Below, one piece after another: positions 27,234-37,149 of a stretch of 64,000 nucleotides of DNA (position 1 is the stretch's first letter; every line of letters starts with the position of its first letter). The position numbers were made by a program, and so were the translations under genes. This DNA is from Butyrivibrio sp. X503 (GTDB lineage Bacteria > Bacillota > Clostridia > Lachnospirales > Lachnospiraceae). Under the pieces are notes generated by a model, which saw nothing but the letters and a program-made list of their open reading frames with translations, was not told where the DNA came from and did no database searches. Where the stretch lies: contig NZ_RAIQ01000003.1 of NCBI RefSeq assembly GCF_003625475.1, positions 310,001 to 374,000 on the forward strand, in the 5' to 3' direction.

Positions 27234-27239
27234 AACTTA

Positions 27240-27890
27240 TCATATCCATGTGACTTTGAGATTTCTGTACTGCGCAGCCATCGCGCCTTCCTGTTTAAAT
27301 CCGATCCGGCCGCCCGTAAGAAGCTCTCCGCACTTTAGGCCGTCATCCGCAAATCCGAGGATATCCATGTCATTTATGGCAAAAGAGACTTTGTCTTTAT
27401 TCTTTACAACAATCATCTTGTACCAAAATCCGTCGCTATCCTCTGATTCTTTTGCGCCGCTATAAGCCTGCGCTACAGCATCGGGAAGAGGATCTGCTCC
27501 GGAAGCAACTTCCCACGTCTGCACGGGATCGCTCTTAAAGAGCTTACTCACATGAAAAGCCTTGGACGCCGCTCCTTTTCTTCTATAAAAAGAAAGCTCA
27601 AAGAAACTTCCGCTGCCGGGTTCTCCCTTAGCAGCATCGTCACTTTGCGCATTCTTACAAGCAAATATCAAAGATGCTCTTCCGCCTGACGAAAGAGGCA
27701 TAAATTCCCACTCAATACGGACATCAGAAGGAAAAGAGCCTGTGCATAAAAACGCAGCCTCGCCTTCCTTATCCTTTGTCTCTATCTTAAGTGCCCCTTC
27801 CGGAAAAGATATATCGGCGTTTCCGTATAACTCGAAGTCCCGAGCAATATCTTTTTCCGAAAGAGAATTGTCTAAAATCAGCTTAGCCAT
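27240..27890 (-). CDS. YesU-like DUF1961 family protein
   Basis: 216 residues, close to B. subtilis YesU. Diagnostic segments are RIEWEFMPLSSGGRASLIFAC, LSFYRRKGAASKAFHVSKL, GADPLP, VSFAINDMDILGFADDG and GRIGFKQEGAMAAQYRNLKV, which align well with YesU. The fold is a concanavalin-like jelly roll. In Bacillus the yes genes handle rhamnogalacturonan; here no pectin gene adjoins, although uxuAB is in the window. No signal peptide, so cytoplasmic. A hairpin ATCCGC-ATAC-GCGGAT (27926-27941) without a T-run lies between carB and this gene. Confidence 0.85.
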   Translation of the reverse strand: MAKLILDNSLSEKDIARDFELYGNADISFPEGALKIETKDKEGEAAFLCTGSFPSDVRIEWEFMPLSSGGRASLIFACKNAQSDDAAKGEPGSGSFFELSFYRRKGAASKAFHVSKLFKSDPVQTWEVASGADPLPDAVAQAYSGAKESEDSDGFWYKMIVVKNKDKVSFAINDMDILGFADDGLKCGELLTGGRIGFKQEGAMAAQYRNLKVTWI

Positions 27891-27958
27891 AGTGTTTCCT
27901 CATAAAGTAATACCATGTCTAATTCATCCGCATACGCGGATTAGCGTCATCTGTTACA

Positions 27959-30900
27959 TTAAAGCTTTGCGATATCCACAAGCTCAAGTCCTTCTTCAGA
28001 ATTGGTTGTCTCAAGGCTTGTTACAAGAGCCTTGGCTGTGTCGAGAGCAGTGATAACGTTAACACCTGTCTCGATCGCAGTTCTTCTGATAAGGAATCCG
28101 TCACGTGTCTTATCTCTTCCCTGTGTAGGTGTATCGATTACAAGGTCGATCTTGTGACCTAATATAAGGTCGATGACCGTAGGTGATTCCTGAGAAAGCT
28201 TGTTGATCTTTCTTGCCTTTACTCCGTTGTCGTTAAGAGTAGCGGCTGTGGATCTTGTCGCGTAAATGATATATCCGAGTTTCTCATAACGTCTTGCGAT
28301 GTCGATGATCTCGCCCTTATCGGAATCCTTAACGGTGATGATCATCTGCTTATACTTCGGAAGCTTAACTCCTGCTCCGAGGAATGCCTTGTAAAGTGCT
28401 TCATTGAAGTTCTTACTGATACCAAGGCACTCACCTGTAGACTTCATCTCAGGTCCAAGGCTGATCTCAGCTCCTCTGATCTTCTCAAATGAGAATACAG
28501 GCATCTTGATCGCTACATAGCCTGCCTCAGGCTGAAGTCCGGGTGTGTATCCGAGGTCCTTAAGCTTCTTACCGAGCATAACTTCTGCTGCAAGATCAAC
28601 GATCGGAATACCTGTAACCTTACTGATGTAAGGAACGGTACGTGATGATCTGGGGTTAGCCTCGATAATATATACTTCATCGCCCACAGCTATGAACTGT
28701 ACGTTTATAAGTCCGATTACGTGAAGAGCCTTTGCAAGTCTTCTTGTATATTCGGCGATTGTCTGCTTAACCTTGTCCGAAAGAGACTGTGCGGGATATA
28801 CAGAAATCGAGTCACCTGAGTGAATACCTGATCTCTCGATATGCTCCATGATACCGGGGATAACGATGTCTTCACCGTCGCAAACGGCATCAACCTCTGT
28901 CTCAACACCCTGAAGGTACTTATCTACAAGGATAGGGTGATCCTGAGTATATCTGTTGATGATGTTCATGAATTCCTCTATCTCTTCGTCCGAAAGAGCT
29001 ATCTGCATGCCCTGTCCGCCAAGTACGTAGGAAGGTCTTACAAGTACAGGATAACCGAGACGGTTGGCAACTTCTTTGGCTTCTTCCGCTGTGTATACGG
29101 TAGCACCCTGAGCACGCTTTATCTGTGTCTCTTCAAGAATCTGATCAAAGATCTCTCTGTCTTCTGCCGCATCTACATCCTTGGCATCAGTTCCGTAGAT
29201 CTTAACGCCCATCTTCATAAGATCCTGAGTAAGCTTGATGGCTGTCTGTCCACCAAACTGAACAACCGCTCCGTCGGGCTTTTCAAGTCTTACGATATTC
29301 TCTACATCCTCGGGTGTAAGAGGCTCGAAGTAAAGCTTATCCGCTATATCGAAGTCAGTACTTACAGTCTCGGGGTTGTTGTTTATGATAATTGTCTCAA
29401 AACCGGCCTTCTTAAATGCCCATGTTGCGTGAACAGAGCAATAGTCGAACTCGATACCCTGACCGATCCTGATAGGGCCGGAACCAAGTACAAGAATCTT
29501 CTTTTTGCCACTGTCAGCCTTAAGAGCAGCTTCATCTTCAGAATCAGGTCCGTTGTAAACCGAGTAGTAGTAAGGCGTCTCAGCCGCAAACTCAGCTGCG
29601 CATGTATCAACGATCTTGAAGGTAGCCTTGATATTGTATTCATATCTAAGCTCTTTTAACACATCCTCAGAGAAACGTGTGAGTCTGCTGATAACCGAAT
29701 CGGGATACTCAAGACGCTTAGCTTCAAGAAGTGTCTCAAAGCTGATGATCTTCTTGGCTTCCGCAAGGTCTGCATCCTTACCCTGTGTATTCTTCTCACC
29801 GATCCTAAGGAGCTTAAGCTCCATCTTAACGAGTGCGTGAAGCTTATCAATGAACCAGATGTCGATGAGTGTTATGTCATGGATCTGCTCGTGTGAGAAG
29901 CCTCTTCTGAGCGCCTCGGCGATAACCCAGATTCTCTGATCGTCTACAATTTTAAGACGCTCTGTAAGCTCGTCGTCGTCAAGCTCAGAGAAGTCATAGC
30001 TTGTAAGGCAGTCAACGTGCTGCTCAAGTGAGCGGATAGCCTTCATCATGGCACCTTCAAAGTTGGTGCAGATACTCATTACCTCACCTGTTGCTTTCAT
30101 CTGTGTCGTAAGAGTTCTCTTTGCAGTGATGAATTTATCAAAAGGAAGTCTCGGGAACTTAACTACGCAGTAGTCAAGTGTAGGCTCGAAACTTGCATAT
30201 GTCTTACCTGTGATGGCGTTCTTGATCTCATCAAGTGTGTAGCCGAGCGCGATCTTGGCTGCAACCTTGGCGATCGGATATCCCGTAGCCTTGGAAGCGA
30301 GCGCGGATGAACGGCTTACACGAGGGTTAACCTCGATTACGCAGTACTCAAAGCTTGTGGGATGAAGAGCAAACTGTACGTTACATCCACCTGTGATCTG
30401 AAGCTCGTCGATGATGTTGAGAGCGGCACTTCTGAGCATCTGGTATTCCTTGTCGGAAAGTGTCTGAGAAGGAGCCACAACGATGGAGTCACCTGTATGT
30501 ACACCGACGGGATCGATGTTCTCCATGTTACATACCGTGATGCAGTTTCCCGCAGAGTCACGCATTACCTCGTACTCGATCTCTTTCCATCCTGCGATGC
30601 ATCTTTCTACAAGAACTTCGTTTGCACGTGAAAGTCTGAGTCCGTTCTCAAGTATCTCCTCACACTCAACCTGGTTGTGAGCGATACCGCCGCCTGAACC
30701 GCCGAGCGTGAACGCTGGACGAAGAACTACAGGGTAGCCAATCTTGTTGGCAAACTCAACACCGTCCTGAACGTTGTGAACAACGAGTGAAGCAGCGCAA
30801 GGCTCACCGATTCTTTCCATGGTGTCCTTGAATTCCTGTCTGTCCTCAGCCTTTCTGATTGTCTCTGCTGTTGTTCCGAGGAGCTTTACGTTATGTGACT

Positions 30901-31225
30901 TAAGAAAGCCTGACTCATCAAGCTCCATTCCAAGGTTAAGTCCTGCCTGTCCACCAAGTGTGGGAAGGATTGAATCGGGCTTTTCCTTTTCGATTATCTG
31001 CTCAAGAACTTTGACTGTGAGAGGTTCGATATAAACCTCATCGGCAATGTCCTTATCAGTCATGATAGTTGCGGGGTTGGAGTTAACGAGGATAACCTCA
31101 ACTCCTTCCTCTTTAAGTGAACGGCATGCCTGAGTTCCGGCATAGTCAAACTCTGCTGCCTGTCCGATTACTATAGGTCCTGAACCGATTACCAGTACCT
31201 TTTTAACATCTTTATTCTTTGGCAT
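27959..31225 (-). CDS. carB: Carbamoyl-phosphate synthase large subunit
   Basis: 1088 residues, full length with duplicated halves: each has a preATP-grasp Rossmann segment (VLVIGSGPIVIGQAAEFDYAG; ILVLGSGPIRIGQGIEFDYC) and an ATP-grasp domain (LRPAFTLGGSGGG; VRPSYVLGGQGMQ), followed by the MGS-like allosteric domain with DLVIDTPTQGRDKTRDG. It makes carbamoyl phosphate for arginine and pyrimidines, using ammonia channelled from CarA. Its ATG shares one base with the carA stop (TGATG), so the two are coupled. Last gene of the purL-carA-carB unit. Confidence 0.98.
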   Translation of the reverse strand: MPKNKDVKKVLVIGSGPIVIGQAAEFDYAGTQACRSLKEEGVEVILVNSNPATIMTDKDIADEVYIEPLTVKVLEQIIEKEKPDSILPTLGGQAGLNLGMELDESGFLKSHNVKLLGTTAETIRKAEDRQEFKDTMERIGEPCAASLVVHNVQDGVEFANKIGYPVVLRPAFTLGGSGGGIAHNQVECEEILENGLRLSRANEVLVERCIAGWKEIEYEVMRDSAGNCITVCNMENIDPVGVHTGDSIVVAPSQTLSDKEYQMLRSAALNIIDELQITGGCNVQFALHPTSFEYCVIEVNPRVSRSSALASKATGYPIAKVAAKIALGYTLDEIKNAITGKTYASFEPTLDYCVVKFPRLPFDKFITAKRTLTTQMKATGEVMSICTNFEGAMMKAIRSLEQHVDCLTSYDFSELDDDELTERLKIVDDQRIWVIAEALRRGFSHEQIHDITLIDIWFIDKLHALVKMELKLLRIGEKNTQGKDADLAEAKKIISFETLLEAKRLEYPDSVISRLTRFSEDVLKELRYEYNIKATFKIVDTCAAEFAAETPYYYSVYNGPDSEDEAALKADSGKKKILVLGSGPIRIGQGIEFDYCSVHATWAFKKAGFETIIINNNPETVSTDFDIADKLYFEPLTPEDVENIVRLEKPDGAVVQFGGQTAIKLTQDLMKMGVKIYGTDAKDVDAAEDREIFDQILEETQIKRAQGATVYTAEEAKEVANRLGYPVLVRPSYVLGGQGMQIALSDEEIEEFMNIINRYTQDHPILVDKYLQGVETEVDAVCDGEDIVIPGIMEHIERSGIHSGDSISVYPAQSLSDKVKQTIAEYTRRLAKALHVIGLINVQFIAVGDEVYIIEANPRSSRTVPYISKVTGIPIVDLAAEVMLGKKLKDLGYTPGLQPEAGYVAIKMPVFSFEKIRGAEISLGPEMKSTGECLGISKNFNEALYKAFLGAGVKLPKYKQMIITVKDSDKGEIIDIARRYEKLGYIIYATRSTAATLNDNGVKARKINKLSQESPTVIDLILGHKIDLVIDTPTQGRDKTRDGFLIRRTAIETGVNVITALDTAKALVTSLETTNSEEGLELVDIAKL

Positions 31226-32445
31226 CAGTTCTTTCCTCCTACTTTTCCTTTTTTCATCATATCTATAAATCTGTCAAACAGATAGCTTGAATCCTGCGGT
31301 CCGGGGCATGCCTCGGGATGGAACTGCACAGTGAAGATGTTCTTGCCGACATAAGCAAGTCCCTCATTGGTTCCGTCGTTAACGTTTATAAACGCAGGCT
31401 CAGCTATGTTCTTATCAAGCTTATCCATGTCAACTACATAGCCGTGGTTCTGAGATGAGATATATACGCGGCCGTTCGTAAGGTCTTTTACCGGGTGGTT
31501 ACCGCCTCTGTGGCCGTACTTCATCTTAAATGTATCCGCACCCGTTGCAAGCGCCATAAGCTGGTGTCCAAGGCAGATCGCAAAAATAGGTGTGTCTGAA
31601 TCGTAGAGTTTTTTAATCTCTTTAATTACATCCACGTTCTCCTTCGGGTCACCGGGGCCGTTTGAAAGCATGATTCCGTCTGGATCATCCTTAAGGATCT
31701 CCTCTGCTGTTGTATTTGAAGGATATATCGTAACATCACAGCCTCTTGCAGCAAGTGAAGCCGCAATGTTCTTCTTGGCACCCACATCGAGAAGCGCAAC
31801 CTTAAGACCTTTGCCGTTAAGCTCTTTTACAATCGCAGGTCTCTTTTCTCTCTTGGAGTGGTCGCCCGCAAGATCAGCCTTATAGTTATCCGCATTGAAT
31901 ACGGCACTTCCTGAAAGAGGTCCGTTCTCAGAAAGATCGGATACACCCTTTAGAACTATCTTTTCCTTGCAGGATACCTTGCTTACTACGTCGCCTGTTG
32001 TGTATGCGTGGAGCTTGTCTTTTATGCTGTCGAATGTAAGATTCTCATTGGTTGTAATGATACCGTTCATGGTTCCCTTTTCTCTGAGAATCCTTACAAG
32101 TTTTCTTGTGTCTATTCCTTCAATTCCGGGAATCTCGTATTTTTCCAAGAATTCCTGAATTGACATGTCGCAGCGGAAGTTTGAAGGGATGCGTGAAAGC
32201 TCTCTAACAATTACAGCGTCAACCCAAGGTCTTTCTGACTCCATATCGTCAAGGCAAACGCCGTAGTTTCCTATAAGGGGATAAGTCATGCAGACTGCCT
32301 GTCCTGCGTAGGAAGGATCTGTAAATACTTCCGTATATCCCGCCATCGATGTATTAAAAACTATTTCACTTATAACATCCTTGTCGGCTCCGAAGTGCTT
32401 GCCTTCAAAGATGCTTCCGTCTTCCAAGATCAAAAAAGCTTTCAT
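31225..32445 (-). CDS. carA: Carbamoyl-phosphate synthase small subunit
   Basis: 406 residues. The N-terminal CarA domain (GSIFEGKHFGA, TSMAGYTEVFTDPSYAGQ) is followed by a class I glutamine amidotransferase with the nucleophile in FAICLGHQL, the GHRGGNHPV loop and catalytic HPE in HPEACPGP. It supplies ammonia to CarB. Start ATG follows GGAGGAAATA and lies 31 bases after purL, indicating one transcript joining purine and pyrimidine/arginine synthesis. Confidence 0.98.
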   Translation of the reverse strand: MKAFLILEDGSIFEGKHFGADKDVISEIVFNTSMAGYTEVFTDPSYAGQAVCMTYPLIGNYGVCLDDMESERPWVDAVIVRELSRIPSNFRCDMSIQEFLEKYEIPGIEGIDTRKLVRILREKGTMNGIITTNENLTFDSIKDKLHAYTTGDVVSKVSCKEKIVLKGVSDLSENGPLSGSAVFNADNYKADLAGDHSKREKRPAIVKELNGKGLKVALLDVGAKKNIAASLAARGCDVTIYPSNTTAEEILKDDPDGIMLSNGPGDPKENVDVIKEIKKLYDSDTPIFAICLGHQLMALATGADTFKMKYGHRGGNHPVKDLTNGRVYISSQNHGYVVDMDKLDKNIAEPAFINVNDGTNEGLAYVGKNIFTVQFHPEACPGPQDSSYLFDRFIDMMKKGKVGGKN

Positions 32446-32476
32446 TTATTTCCTCCAGATATAACTCATTTATTTC

Positions 32477-35400
32477 TTACTTAAAGTACTTAACACCACT
32501 CTCGAATATCTTGATGTCCTGCTCTCCGAAGATATTAACGGCTACGCCGTCGCCTCTTCTCTCTGAGTGAGCCATCTTACCAAGGCATCTTCCGTCAGGT
32601 GAAAGGATACCCTCAACCGCTCTGTAAGAACCGTTGATGTTCCACTCATCATCCATTGTTACGTTACCGTCGAGATCGCAGTACTGTGTTGCGATCTGTC
32701 CGTTCTTAAAGAGTGTATCAAGTACATCGTCGGGCGCTACAAATCTACCCTCACCGTGTGATGCGGGGTTAGTGTAAACTCCGCCGAGCTTAGCTTCGGA
32801 AAGCCAAGGTGAGTTGTTTGAAACGACCTTGATGTAAGCCATCTTGGAGATATGTCTTCCTATAGTATTGAATGTAAGTGTAGGAGAGTTCTCATTCTGT
32901 CCTGTGATCTTGCCGTTAGGTACAAGTCCGAGCTTGATCATAGCCTGGAAACCGTTACAGATTCCGAGCGCAAGTCCGTCTCTGTTATTGAGAAGATCTT
33001 CTACAGCTTCTTTTATCTCTGCATTCTGGAAGGCTGTCGCGAAGAACTTAGCACTTCCGTCAGGCTCATCACCTGCTGAGAATCCGCCGGGGAACATGAT
33101 GATCTGAGCATTGTTTATAGCCTTCTTAAACTCTGCTACAGACTCTACGATATCCTCTGCGTTTCTGTTCTTGAATATCTTGATGTTTGTATTGGCGCCT
33201 GCTCTCTCAAATGCCTGCGCGCTGTCGTACTCACAGTTACTTCCCGGGAATACAGGGATGAATACTGTGGGCTTTGCAACCTTATTCTTGCATACGTAGA
33301 TGCTGTCAGCCTTAAAAAGAGGTGACTCAACTGAAGTCTTCTCTGTTCCTACCGTTGAAGGGAATACCTTCTCGAGCTTGTTCTTCCATGCTGCAAGTGC
33401 ATCGTTAAGGTCAAGAGTCATGCCGCATGCTGTTATCTTGGCATCTTCTGTAACTTCACCGATCTCTCTTGCTCCTGCGATCTTAAGTACATCTGCAAGC
33501 TTATCTGCGGGAACTTCAGCAACGATGTCTGCGATGTCGTTCGCAAAGAGCTCCTCTGCCTTGATTCCATCAGCAATCTTAACTCCGAGTCCGTTACCGA
33601 ATGCCATCTTGCTGACAGCCGCAGCGATTCCGTAGCTGTCCTCAGCGTAAGCCGAAACAATGGCTTTCTTCTTCATAAGGTCTGTGATATCGGAGTAGAT
33701 AGCCATAACCTTGTCGTAATCGGGAAGATCGAATTTATCTTTAGGGAGCCTTACCTGTACAAGCTTGTTTCCTGCTTTCTTAAGCTCGGGTGTGATGACA
33801 TCCGAAAGCTTGGCAACGTCTACCGCAAAAGATACGAGTGTGGGCGGAACGTTGATCTCGTTAAATGAGCCTGACATTGAATCCTTACCGCCTATTGAAG
33901 CGATTCCGAAGCGAAGCTGAGCTTCAAATGCCCCGAGGAGTGCCGTGAAAGGCTCGCTCCAGCGCTGTGCATCCTCTGTCATTCTCTTGAAGTACTCCTG
34001 GAATGTGAAGTGGAGATTCTTGTAATCACCGCCGGATGCAACGATTCTTGATACAGACTCGGTTACCGCATAAGCAGCTCCGTGATAAGGGCTCCAGCTT
34101 GAAAGATAAGGATCGAAGCCATAGCTCATCATTGTTACTGTATCTGTTTTTCCTGAAAGTACAGGAAGCTTGGCGATCATCGTCTGTGTCTCGGTGAGCT
34201 GATACTTTCCGCCGTAAGGCATGAGTACTGAACCTGCGCCGATCGAAGAGTCGAACATCTCAACGAGACCCTTCTGTGAGCAAACGTTAAGGTCGCTCAT
34301 CTGTGCAAGCCATGCCTCTTTTACATCATTATTTGAAAGAGCCTGTGATACCTTATCGGATGCAATCTTGTTAAAGTAGTTGTCCTCCTTCGCAGGAACT
34401 TCTACCTTAACCTTGGTCTCCTGATGAGCTCCGTTGGTATCAAGGAATGCTCTCTTTATGTCTACAATCTTTTTACCTCTCCAGTTAAGGACAAGTCTGG
34501 GTTCTTCTGTGACAACCGCTACCTTAACCGCCTCAAGGTTCTCTTCTGCCGCATATCCAAGGAACTTGTCTACATCCTTAGGCGCAACAACAACTGCCAT
34601 TCTCTCCTGTGACTCGGAGATGGCAAGCTCTGTTCCGTCAAGACCTGCGTACTTCTTGGGTACAAGATCGAGGTTGATATCAAGGCCGGGTGCAAGCTCA
34701 CCGATCGCAACGGATACTCCGCCGGCACCGAAGTCGTTACACTTCTTGATAAGCTCACTTACTTCAGGTCTTCTGAAGAGTCTCTGAAGCTTTCTCTCTG
34801 TAGGAGCGTTACCCTTCTGAACCTCTGCTCCGCATGTTGTGAGTGACTTGCTGTCGTGAGCCTTGGATGAACCTGTAGCTCCGCCGCAGCCGTCTCTACC
34901 TGTACGTCCGCCAAGGAGTATGATGATATCTCCGGGATCTGCGGACTCTCTGATAACGTGCTCCTGAGGAGCAGCTCCCATTACCGCACCGATCTCCATA
35001 CGCTTTGCAACGTATCCGGGATGATAAACCTCTTTTACATAGCCTGTCGCAAGTCCGATCTGGTTACCGTATGAAGAGTAACCTGATGCAGCGCCGCGAA
35101 CGAGCTTCTTCTGTGAAAGCTTGCCTTTCATTGTCTCAGCTACGGGAACAGTGGGATCAGCCGCACCTGTTACACGCATAGCCTGGTATACATAGCCTCT
35201 TCCTGAAAGAGGATCTCTGATTGCACCGCCAAGGCAGGTAGCAGCGCCACCGAAAGGCTCGATCTCTGTGGGATGGTTGTGTGTCTCGTTCTTGAAGAAC
35301 ACAAGCCAGTTCTCAGTCTTAACACCTTCGCCGTAGTCAACCTCTACAGGTACAACAACTGTGCAGGCATTGTTCTCCTCAGACTCTTCCATGTCTGTGA

Positions 35401-36283
35401 GCTTTCCGTCCTTCTTGAGCTTCTTCATACCCATGAGGGCGATATCCATAAGAGAAATGAACTTCTCTTTTTTCTTTTCATCTGTCTTGTAAAGATCTTC
35501 TCTTGCTGAGAGATATTCGTTATAAGCATTGACGATGGGCTCTTTGTAGAAGCCGTCTGCGAACTCAATATCTGTGAGCTCTGTGCCGAATGTTGTGTGA
35601 CGGCAGTGGTCAGACCAGTATGTATCAAGAACTCTGATCTCTGTCATTGAAGGATCGCGGTTCTCATCATCGTGGAAGTATGTCTGGATCCACTTAAAGT
35701 CGTTGAAGGTCATGGCAAGTCCGAGTGACTCATAGAGATCCTTGAGTTCGCTCTCTGACATATCCTTGAAGCCGTCAAATACTGCTACATCGTCGGGCTC
35801 ATCGTAGTTGGTAACAAGAGTTGCGGGCTTTTCGGGCGCAGCAATCCTTGAATCAACGGGGTTCATTGTATATTCTTGGATCTTAGCAAGCTCTTCATCA
35901 GATACATTCCCGATAAGCATGTATGTAACGGCTGTCTTGATGACAGGCTCCTCGTCGCCCTTGATGAAGCGAACGCACTGCTCTGCAGAATCGGCTCTCT
36001 GATCGAACTGTCCGGGAAGCGCCTCTATGCTGAATACTTTTGCATTCTGAGGAATCTCTATACTTTCTCTGTAAAGAATGTCTACAGGGGGCTCTGAAAA
36101 TACAGTATTGCATGCCTTTTCAAAGACGTCTTCGGATACGTTCTCAACATCATATCTGATGAATATACGTACCTCCTCCACACTCTTAATGCCAAGGTAG
36201 CCCTTGATCTCTGCCTTGAGTTCCTTAGCCTTTCCGGCATAGGGGGCTTTCTTTTCAACATAGATTCGTTTTACCGTGCTCAT
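32477..36283 (-). CDS. purL: Phosphoribosylformylglycinamidine synthase, single-chain clostridial type
   Basis: 1268 residues, the fused synthetase plus glutaminase of the clostridial/lactobacillar clade (TIGR01857), shorter than the proteobacterial enzyme. It has the linker and PurM-like repeats with GSSKAHDSKSLTTCGAEVQKGN, FFKNETHNHPTEIEPFGGAATC and GGKDSMSGSFNE, and the C-terminal class I amidotransferase with VFPGSNCEYDSA, GICNGFQAM (nucleophilic Cys) and the HGEGRF histidine. It converts FGAR to FGAM in purine synthesis. Start ATG follows GAGGAGATATT. The 230-base region upstream carries hairpins and copy B of a dispersed element. Confidence 0.97.
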   Translation of the reverse strand: MSTVKRIYVEKKAPYAGKAKELKAEIKGYLGIKSVEEVRIFIRYDVENVSEDVFEKACNTVFSEPPVDILYRESIEIPQNAKVFSIEALPGQFDQRADSAEQCVRFIKGDEEPVIKTAVTYMLIGNVSDEELAKIQEYTMNPVDSRIAAPEKPATLVTNYDEPDDVAVFDGFKDMSESELKDLYESLGLAMTFNDFKWIQTYFHDDENRDPSMTEIRVLDTYWSDHCRHTTFGTELTDIEFADGFYKEPIVNAYNEYLSAREDLYKTDEKKKEKFISLMDIALMGMKKLKKDGKLTDMEESEENNACTVVVPVEVDYGEGVKTENWLVFFKNETHNHPTEIEPFGGAATCLGGAIRDPLSGRGYVYQAMRVTGAADPTVPVAETMKGKLSQKKLVRGAASGYSSYGNQIGLATGYVKEVYHPGYVAKRMEIGAVMGAAPQEHVIRESADPGDIIILLGGRTGRDGCGGATGSSKAHDSKSLTTCGAEVQKGNAPTERKLQRLFRRPEVSELIKKCNDFGAGGVSVAIGELAPGLDINLDLVPKKYAGLDGTELAISESQERMAVVVAPKDVDKFLGYAAEENLEAVKVAVVTEEPRLVLNWRGKKIVDIKRAFLDTNGAHQETKVKVEVPAKEDNYFNKIASDKVSQALSNNDVKEAWLAQMSDLNVCSQKGLVEMFDSSIGAGSVLMPYGGKYQLTETQTMIAKLPVLSGKTDTVTMMSYGFDPYLSSWSPYHGAAYAVTESVSRIVASGGDYKNLHFTFQEYFKRMTEDAQRWSEPFTALLGAFEAQLRFGIASIGGKDSMSGSFNEINVPPTLVSFAVDVAKLSDVITPELKKAGNKLVQVRLPKDKFDLPDYDKVMAIYSDITDLMKKKAIVSAYAEDSYGIAAAVSKMAFGNGLGVKIADGIKAEELFANDIADIVAEVPADKLADVLKIAGAREIGEVTEDAKITACGMTLDLNDALAAWKNKLEKVFPSTVGTEKTSVESPLFKADSIYVCKNKVAKPTVFIPVFPGSNCEYDSAQAFERAGANTNIKIFKNRNAEDIVESVAEFKKAINNAQIIMFPGGFSAGDEPDGSAKFFATAFQNAEIKEAVEDLLNNRDGLALGICNGFQAMIKLGLVPNGKITGQNENSPTLTFNTIGRHISKMAYIKVVSNNSPWLSEAKLGGVYTNPASHGEGRFVAPDDVLDTLFKNGQIATQYCDLDGNVTMDDEWNINGSYRAVEGILSPDGRCLGKMAHSERRGDGVAVNIFGEQDIKIFESGVKYFK

Positions 36284-36480
36284 AATATCTCCTCACATAT
36301 ATTGGTTTAAAAGTATTTGTATACATGATATACGAATTGCTCCGCAGCACAGCTGCTTTCGCAATTCTACAAACATTCGGAATCCGCTGATTTCCTCATA
36401 TTTGTTCGGGTCATACAGTCAAAATGCTTAACATGCAAGCATGTACGCATTTATGACTTCTGACGCCTATATCATTTAAA
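36284..36480 (-). promoter_or_regulatory. Structured leader region of purL
   Basis: On minus, a stem GAATTGC...GCAATTC (36367-36334) encloses a second stem GCAGC-TGT-GCTGC, and a GTATATCATGTATAC inverted repeat follows. Further upstream GGAAATC and GATTCC pair, and copy B of the 45-base repeat lies at 36431-36475. A possible promoter is TTGCAT-17-TATGAC (around 36440-36412). I see none of the conserved purine-riboswitch core. Confidence 0.5.
36431..36475. repeat. Dispersed 45-base intergenic element, copy B
   Basis: Begins ACATGCAAGCATGTACGC and ends GCCTATATCAT; the first 18 bases are identical to copy A at 26680-26724 and the length is the same. It lies upstream of purL, in the same orientation relative to the downstream gene as copy A. 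Confidence 0.7.
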
Positions 36481-36512
36481 TAAAAGAGTGCCGATGGTTC
36501 AAAGCACTCTTT
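36481..36512 (-). terminator. Intrinsic terminator of the TetR gene
   Basis: On minus, AAGAGTGC and GCACTCTT pair around a 12-base loop, followed by TTATTT. It starts two bases after the TetR stop. Confidence 0.85.
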
Positions 36513-36513
36513 A

Positions 36514-37119
36514 TTAATTACTGTTATTATTTAATTCATCGGGCACTAATCCCTCTAATACATACATAAGCTCTTTATCAATGACTTCTTCATTAATACC
36601 TACCGTCTTGGAAGTGATCTTGAGACCTTCCACAACGTACATAAGATTACGAGCACATCCAAGAGGGTTCTCACAATAGAATTCACCACTTTCAACGCCG
36701 TTTTCAATAAGCTTTTCAACTATTTTAACTGCGGTATCAAACTGTTTTTTAAGGGGATTATCCTTAGCCGATACTTTATTAACGGAAAAGTATTCATAAG
36801 TAGCGACAGTGAGATTGTTCTTTTTCCTGAGGATCTCTTTCTTTTGTTCTTTTAGGAAAAGAGCTAACATATCACCTGCAGATGCATTGCCGGAAAGAGC
36901 TGCCGTTACGGCTTCTTCATCGTCTTCTGCAATATCGTCTGCAAGAACTGCAAGGAATAATTCATCTGTACCGGAAAAATAGAGATAAAGACCCCCACGG
37001 CTTATGTCGCAGGCATCTACAATATCCTTCATTGTGACATTCTTGAAGCCTTTTTCGGCGAAGACTTCTCTGGCCTTGCCAAGAATGTACTTCTTTTTGA
37101 TGGTGGATTTCTCTCCCAT
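36514..37119 (-). CDS. TetR/AcrR family transcriptional regulator
   Basis: 201 residues. The N-terminal helix-turn-helix (ILGKAREVFAEKGFKNVTMKDIVDACDISRGGLYLYFSGTDELF, given here only as a region at about 13-56) has the GLYLYF recognition-helix signature. The C-terminal all-helical ligand domain is not recognisable. It starts 30 bases after the gene at 37150, preceded by AGAGGA, so the two form a unit. A TetR protein normally represses its own operon or a neighbour; no obvious palindrome shared with a target was found. Confidence 0.9.
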   Translation of the reverse strand: MGEKSTIKKKYILGKAREVFAEKGFKNVTMKDIVDACDISRGGLYLYFSGTDELFLAVLADDIAEDDEEAVTAALSGNASAGDMLALFLKEQKKEILRKKNNLTVATYEYFSVNKVSAKDNPLKKQFDTAVKIVEKLIENGVESGEFYCENPLGCARNLMYVVEGLKITSKTVGINEEVIDKELMYVLEGLVPDELNNNSN

Positions 37120-37149
37120 TCGTCCGCTATCCTCTGCTACTTGTGAATG

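Noticed and set aside
27926-27941. carB terminator ATCCGC/GCGGAT
   Set aside because: The hairpin is followed by GAATTAG, not by a T-run.
36284-36480. Purine riboswitch upstream of purL
   Set aside because: The conserved junction bases of the class are not seen.
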